From Planctomycetota bacterium (GTDB taxonomy: Bacteria; Planctomycetota; UBA1135; GCA-002686595), in NCBI GenBank assembly GCA_016779205.1, contig JADHOC010000021.1, positions 26,757-90,756 of the forward strand: 64,000 nt of DNA. The letters are read 5' to 3'. A program made the translations under genes and the position numbers. The notes below the pieces were generated by a model. It had not been told where the DNA came from. It did no database searches and saw nothing but the letters and a program-made list of their open reading frames with translations. This document shows positions 61,348 to 64,000 of this stretch, piece after piece (positions within the stretch are counted from its first letter, which is position 1; each line of letters opens with the position of its first letter).

Positions 61348-61404
61348 CCGGTTTTTCTCGGAGCGTGGCCGCAACCGGCCCTTCCCGTTAGGCTAGGCGC
61401 CCCC

Positions 61405-61869
61405 ATGCAGTCCCCCGAGTCGAAAGAGAGCATCCATGTCCCCGCCCCCGGACGGGCCCAGCGCGTCGCCTGGTTTGCCGCCGGCGCCGTGGCGTCCTTC
61501 GCGTCACTGATGCTGCTCGGGCCCGCGGTCGCCTCTCCGGCTCGCCAGGAGACGGCGGTCGTACGCCCCGTCCCCATGGGGGCGAGCGGGATGTCCGCGG
61601 ACTCCAACAATCGCATGATCGCGGTCACCGGGGTGGACATCACCGGCCAGTCGGTCCTCTACGTCATCGACTCGCTCAATCCCCACCTCGCCGTGTATCA
61701 GGCGTCCGGCGGAGCCTCGGGGACCCAGAACATCAAGCTCGTCGCGGCCCGCAGGATCGACCTCGACCTGCAGCTCGATGGGTTCAACGACAAGACCACG
61801 CTGGACGGCCGTCCGCTCCCCTACAAGGAGCTCGAAGCACGCTTCGACTCCGAGGTGGACGAACGCTAG
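61405..61869 (+). CDS. small exported protein of unknown function
   Basis: A 154-residue protein. A signal-anchor (VAWFAAGAVASFASLMLLG) follows 20 hydrophilic residues. The outer part has SADSNNRMIAVTGVDITGQS, VLYVIDSLNPHLAVYQASGG, IKLVAARRIDLDLQLDGFND and a helical acidic tail. It looks like one small beta-domain. I remember similar short exported planctomycete proteins, but no function. Monocistronic. Confidence 0.6.
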   Translation: MQSPESKESIHVPAPGRAQRVAWFAAGAVASFASLMLLGPAVASPARQETAVVRPVPMGASGMSADSNNRMIAVTGVDITGQSVLYVIDSLNPHLAVYQASGGASGTQNIKLVAARRIDLDLQLDGFNDKTTLDGRPLPYKELEARFDSEVDER

Positions 61870-61973
61870 CTAGCGAGTATTCGCTCCCCCTTCGATTCCC
61901 CGGACCCGGTTGTACCGGACCAGACCCGGGTCGGGCGACGCACGCGCGGCGCCCCGCCCCCTAGATCCCCAAT

Positions 61974-61979
61974 AAGGAG
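61974..61979 (+). promoter_or_regulatory. Shine-Dalgarno site that sets a GTG start
   Basis: AAGGAG five bases before GTG 61985. It is a canonical site in a window where most genes lack one, so it decides the GTG start of the HTH protein and suggests high translation. Confidence 0.75.
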
Positions 61980-61984
61980 TTCCC

Positions 61985-62557
61985 GTGGCCGACGATTTCT
62001 ACAGCTTCGATGAAGCCCTCGATGAACTGAAGCTCAAGGAAGAAGAGCTCAAGCGACTTGTCTCGGAGGGTGAACTCCGAGCCTTCCGGAAGGGCGACAC
62101 CATGAAGATCCGCCGCGCGGACGTGGAGCTTCTCCGCGCCGAGCTGGACGCGGACGTGGCAGACCTCGACGACACCGTCGACGAGCTCGTCTTCGAGGAC
62201 GACTCGGACCTCGACGCCGACGCCGGCATGGCCACCCAGGAGCTCGACGTCGAGACCCTGGTGGACGACGAGGAGCCGGCCGCGCCCGCCCGCGCGTCCC
62301 GCAGCAGCGCCTCCGCCCGTCCCGCGAAGCGCTCCGCTGTCGCCGCGGCCGCGGAGGAGGAGGAGGAGGAGGAGCCCGCCTGGGTCAAGGGCCTCCTGAT
62401 GGTCTCCGCCCTGCTGCTCATGCTCGCCATGCCGATCATGCTGTCCCTCGGGACCGGCAACGCCGGTGGCCTCGCCAAGGGCGTCGCCGGCCTCTTCGGA
62501 GCCGAGTTCGACCAGGCCGCCCCGGCCCAGCCCGCCGAGGCTCCGGCCGACGAGTGA
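61985..62557 (+). CDS. membrane-anchored protein with N-terminal HTH (excisionase-like)
   Basis: A 190-residue protein. Residues 5-54 match the helix-turn-helix of the excisionase/MerR-like HTH_17 group: FYSFDEALDELKLKEEELKR then LVSEGELRAFRKGDTMKIRR. The middle (55-130) is strongly acidic, then Ala/Ser/Arg-rich, ending in seven Glu. One TM helix at about 134-155 (VKGLLMVSALLLMLAMPIML) precedes a short outer tail. An HTH held to the membrane could tether DNA or act as a membrane-bound regulator. In planctomycetes these proteins are common but unstudied, as far as I know. GTG start with a strong ribosome-binding site. Confidence 0.75.
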   Translation: MADDFYSFDEALDELKLKEEELKRLVSEGELRAFRKGDTMKIRRADVELLRAELDADVADLDDTVDELVFEDDSDLDADAGMATQELDVETLVDDEEPAAPARASRSSASARPAKRSAVAAAAEEEEEEEPAWVKGLLMVSALLLMLAMPIMLSLGTGNAGGLAKGVAGLFGAEFDQAAPAQPAEAPADE

Positions 62558-62563
62558 GTCCTC

Positions 62564-62582
62564 CCGGGCGCCTCGCGCCCGG
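62564..62582 (+). terminator. first hairpin after the HTH gene
   Basis: CCGGGCGC (62564-62571) pairs with GCGCCCGG (62575-62582) around CTC, six bases after the stop. It precedes the larger palindrome at 62597. Confidence 0.5.
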
Positions 62583-62596
62583 CGCTCGATACCCCT

Positions 62597-62637
62597 CAAG
62601 CCCCCCTGGGAGCGCCCGGCGCTCCCAGGGGGGCTTG
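62597..62637. terminator. 41-base palindrome between convergent genes
   Basis: Twenty-base arms, perfectly complementary, around a single C at 62617. The left arm is 62597-62616 (begins CAAGCCCCCC) and the right arm is 62618-62637 (ends GGGGGGCTTG). It lies between the HTH gene (+, ends 62557) and yraN (-, ends 62682). Its symmetry suits a bidirectional terminator, or cruciform DNA. T-runs are minimal on both sides. Confidence 0.75.
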
Positions 62638-62681
62638 CCCATGGGGAGGGGCCGCGCTCCTCCCGCGCCAACGGGGTCCGC

Positions 62682-63158
62682 TCACCCCTCGGCTCCTCCC
62701 CGGGGGTCCAGGTCGCGCCAATGGAGGAGACGGGGCCGGCCGCTGCGGCGGCGAGCGACCTGGACCTCGACGAGGTCCACGCGTGCGAGCCCGTACCGGC
62801 CACCCGCGCTGCGGGCCAGGCGTCGGCCAGCCCTCAACCGCCGCGCGACATCCGCGGGCATGATCCTCTCCGAGGGCCTCCGCCCGGGCGCCCACCCCTC
62901 CGTCGGGCGCCGGCCGGTCTTGACCTCGACGATCACGGTCGTCGAGCCGTCCCGGCAGACCGCGTCGAGCTCGGCCTCCGGGGCTCGCAGGTTGCGGTGC
63001 AGGATGCTCCAGCCGAGGTCCCGCAGGGCCCGGCAGGCCAGCTCCTCCCCGACCCGGCCGAGCCAGGCGGTGTCCACCGCGGCCTCACGGCTGACCCCGA
63101 GCTCCAGCCATCGGCGCGGGGCGACCCGTAGCCAGAGTTCCTGGAGGGCGGCGCGCAT
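62682..63158 (-). CDS. yraN: YraN family protein (UPF0102), predicted endonuclease
   Basis: A 158-residue Holliday-junction-resolvase-like protein. GRVGEELACRALRDLGWSIL, HRNLRAPEAELDAV and VIVEVKTGRRP give the nuclease residues E, D and E-x-K. C-terminal RVDLVEVQVAR is basic. The length is a little longer than typical (about 120) because of an N-terminal basic extension (LWLRVAPRRWLELGV). The start ATG 63158 is chosen from that extension. Its DNA substrate is unknown. Confidence 0.85.
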   Translation of the reverse strand: MRAALQELWLRVAPRRWLELGVSREAAVDTAWLGRVGEELACRALRDLGWSILHRNLRAPEAELDAVCRDGSTTVIVEVKTGRRPTEGWAPGRRPSERIMPADVARRLRAGRRLARSAGGRYGLARVDLVEVQVARRRSGRPRLLHWRDLDPRGGAEG

Positions 63159-63220
63159 CCGCCCCGCCCGAGGAGGCGCGCCACCCCGGGCCCTCAGGTC
63201 GGGCCGGGGGTGAGGACCGT

Positions 63221-63598
63221 TCAGTCCAGGATCTCGTTGATGGCGGCGCGCGAGTAGGTGAAGCGCGAACCACCAGCGGTGACGTCCACCTCGTGCTCGC
63301 GAACGGCGACGACCTCCGCGTGCAGGCCGCTCGTCGTGATCACCTTGTCGCCCTTCTGAACCGCGTCGAGCATGGCCTGGCGCTTCTTGCGGGCCTTCTT
63401 CTCCGGACCGAAGATCAGCATCCAGAGGACGAGGCCGATCATCAGGAACGGCAGCATCCCGTCGAGCAGGGAGGGCGCGTCGCCCCCGTTGGTCTCTTCG
63501 TCGCCGGGGCGGGGCGTCGAGATCCCCGAGCTCCCCTCCGGGGGAGTCTGGATCTCCTGGGGCAGCATGGGGGTGAGGGGGAGGAGGGGTGCGGTCAT
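63221..63598 (-). CDS. yajC: YajC, preprotein translocase subunit
   Basis: A 125-residue YajC. One TM helix at about 48-66 (MLPFLMIGLVLWMLIFG), then PEKKARKKRQAMLDAVQKGDKVITTSGLHAE (as PEKKARKKRQAMLDAVQKGD, KVITTSGLHAE), the family signature. The N-terminal 45 residues before the TM are Pro/Ser/Glu-rich, longer than in typical YajC. It associates with SecDF and YidC. Start ATG 63598 chosen. It is divergent from mnmA. Confidence 0.9.
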   Translation of the reverse strand: MTAPLLPLTPMLPQEIQTPPEGSSGISTPRPGDEETNGGDAPSLLDGMLPFLMIGLVLWMLIFGPEKKARKKRQAMLDAVQKGDKVITTSGLHAEVVAVREHEVDVTAGGSRFTYSRAAINEILD

Positions 63599-63823
63599 GG
63601 TTGGATGGTCCCGCCACGGCGACAGGAGGCCGCCGGACGGACCCGGGCGTGGTTGGGGGAGGGGAGGGCTCGGTCTCGGGGTCCCTCGCCGCGGATTGTG
63701 GTGGCCGGGAGGGTCCGTCCCACCGGGCGAAAGTGGATCTCTCGGTGTCACAGGGGAGATCCCGGGGCGCGGAGCCTAATAGGATGGGCCCGGCGCCGAA
63801 AGGGCACCCGCCCCGGCCACCAC

Positions 63824-64000
63824 CATGCAGACCCAGTTCCAACCCTCTGATCGGCTCGTCGTCGCCATGAGCGGCGGCGTGGACAGCTCCGCCGTTGCCT
63901 GGATGTTGCGTGAGGCGGGTCATGACCTGGTGGGGCTGTTCATGCGCAACGGCGTCGACATCAAGGAGTCCGAGGCGTCCAAGAAGTCCTGTTGTTCCCT
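63824..64000 (+). CDS. mnmA: tRNA-specific 2-thiouridylase MnmA (N-terminal part)
   Basis: The first 59 codons of MnmA/TrmU; the gene runs past the window end. The ATP-pyrophosphatase P-loop [13 protein letters not shown] (residues 16-28) and the family block GLFMRNGVD, followed by KKSCC, are diagnostic. It makes 2-thiouridine at tRNA position 34 for Lys, Glu and Gln. Start ATG 63824, no Shine-Dalgarno, in a 225-base divergent spacer with yajC. Confidence 0.92.

Noticed and set aside
61903..61932. Inverted repeat GACCCGG/CCGGGTC after the 154-residue protein gene
   Set aside because: Seven pairs with a 16-base loop and no T-run; too weak in this base composition to call a terminator.
62344..62374. 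Run of GAG codons as a DNA repeat element
   Set aside because: It is a polyglutamate segment inside the coding sequence at 61985-62557, not a separate repeat.
1..64000. CRISPR arrays, insertion sequences, prophage genes, rRNA
   Set aside because: No regularly spaced repeats, transposase or integrase motifs, terminal inverted repeats with target duplications, or rRNA sequence were seen.

Overview
This is a GC-rich bacterial chromosome segment that is almost fully coding, with about 50 protein genes, one RNA gene and one gene broken by a stop codon. There are no phage, insertion-sequence or CRISPR signatures. Several features point to a planctomycete or close relative: secreted proteins with CARDB, DUF1028, DUF1080 and DUF1573 domains, a Ser/Thr kinase coupled to an ECF sigma factor, an NfeD-flotillin cluster, futalosine-pathway menaquinone genes, a histone-H1-like mini-protein and very few Shine-Dalgarno sites. 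This assignment is inference, because no rRNA or marker phylogeny is available here.

Layout. Positions 0.25-2.7 kb hold a small membrane protein, a phosphoserine-phosphatase-like HAD enzyme coupled to a class-V aminotransferase, and a selenocysteine tRNA. Positions 2.9-8.3 kb hold an alpha/beta hydrolase, an NfeD1-NfeD2-FloA membrane-quality operon and an EVE-domain protein. Positions 8.5-10.7 kb hold the histone-like gene and convergent mqnB-mqnD, with MqnD fused to a DUF952 domain. Positions 10.8-18.2 kb hold a six-repeat CARDB protein, a RecQ-like helicase lacking the zinc cysteines, a proteasome-like hydrolase gene split by TAG, and two secreted proteins. Positions 18.2-22.2 kb (minus strand) hold a three-subunit molybdenum enzyme. 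Its order and its 4Fe-4S loop match 4-hydroxybenzoyl-CoA reductase.

Positions 22.3-25.6 kb hold a secreted protein and a complete RecQ. Positions 25.7-32.0 kb (minus strand) form a beta-1,3-glucan (laminarin-type) locus: sugar porter, GH16 lipoprotein and a probable GH149-like phosphorylase. Positions 32.2-39 kb hold a secreted protein, a DUF2237 protein, a radical SAM protein, an alpha/beta hydrolase without its nucleophile and a Ski2-like helicase. Positions 39.2-44.2 kb hold small and membrane proteins, rplM-rpsI and a YebC regulator. Positions 44.4-49.7 kb hold a degenerate REC-GGDEF protein, the kinase/sigma pair and two envelope proteins. Positions 49.9-61.3 kb hold a DUF1573 protein, then a type IV pilus/type II secretion motor operon (two PilB paralogues around PilT, then PilC), a histidine kinase and two CNNM/CorC-type membrane proteins. 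Positions 61.4-64 kb hold a secreted protein, a membrane-anchored HTH protein, YraN, YajC and the start of mnmA.

Genes are packed with many 4-base ATGA/GTGA overlaps, so translational coupling appears common. Intergenic hairpins are unusually strong, and several have T-tracts placed as intrinsic terminators. The best candidates for unusual biology are the MqnD-DUF952 fusion, the amber-interrupted hydrolase, the 4-hydroxybenzoyl-CoA-reductase-type enzyme outside an aromatic gene cluster, the beta-1,3-glucan phosphorolysis locus and the membrane-anchored HTH protein.
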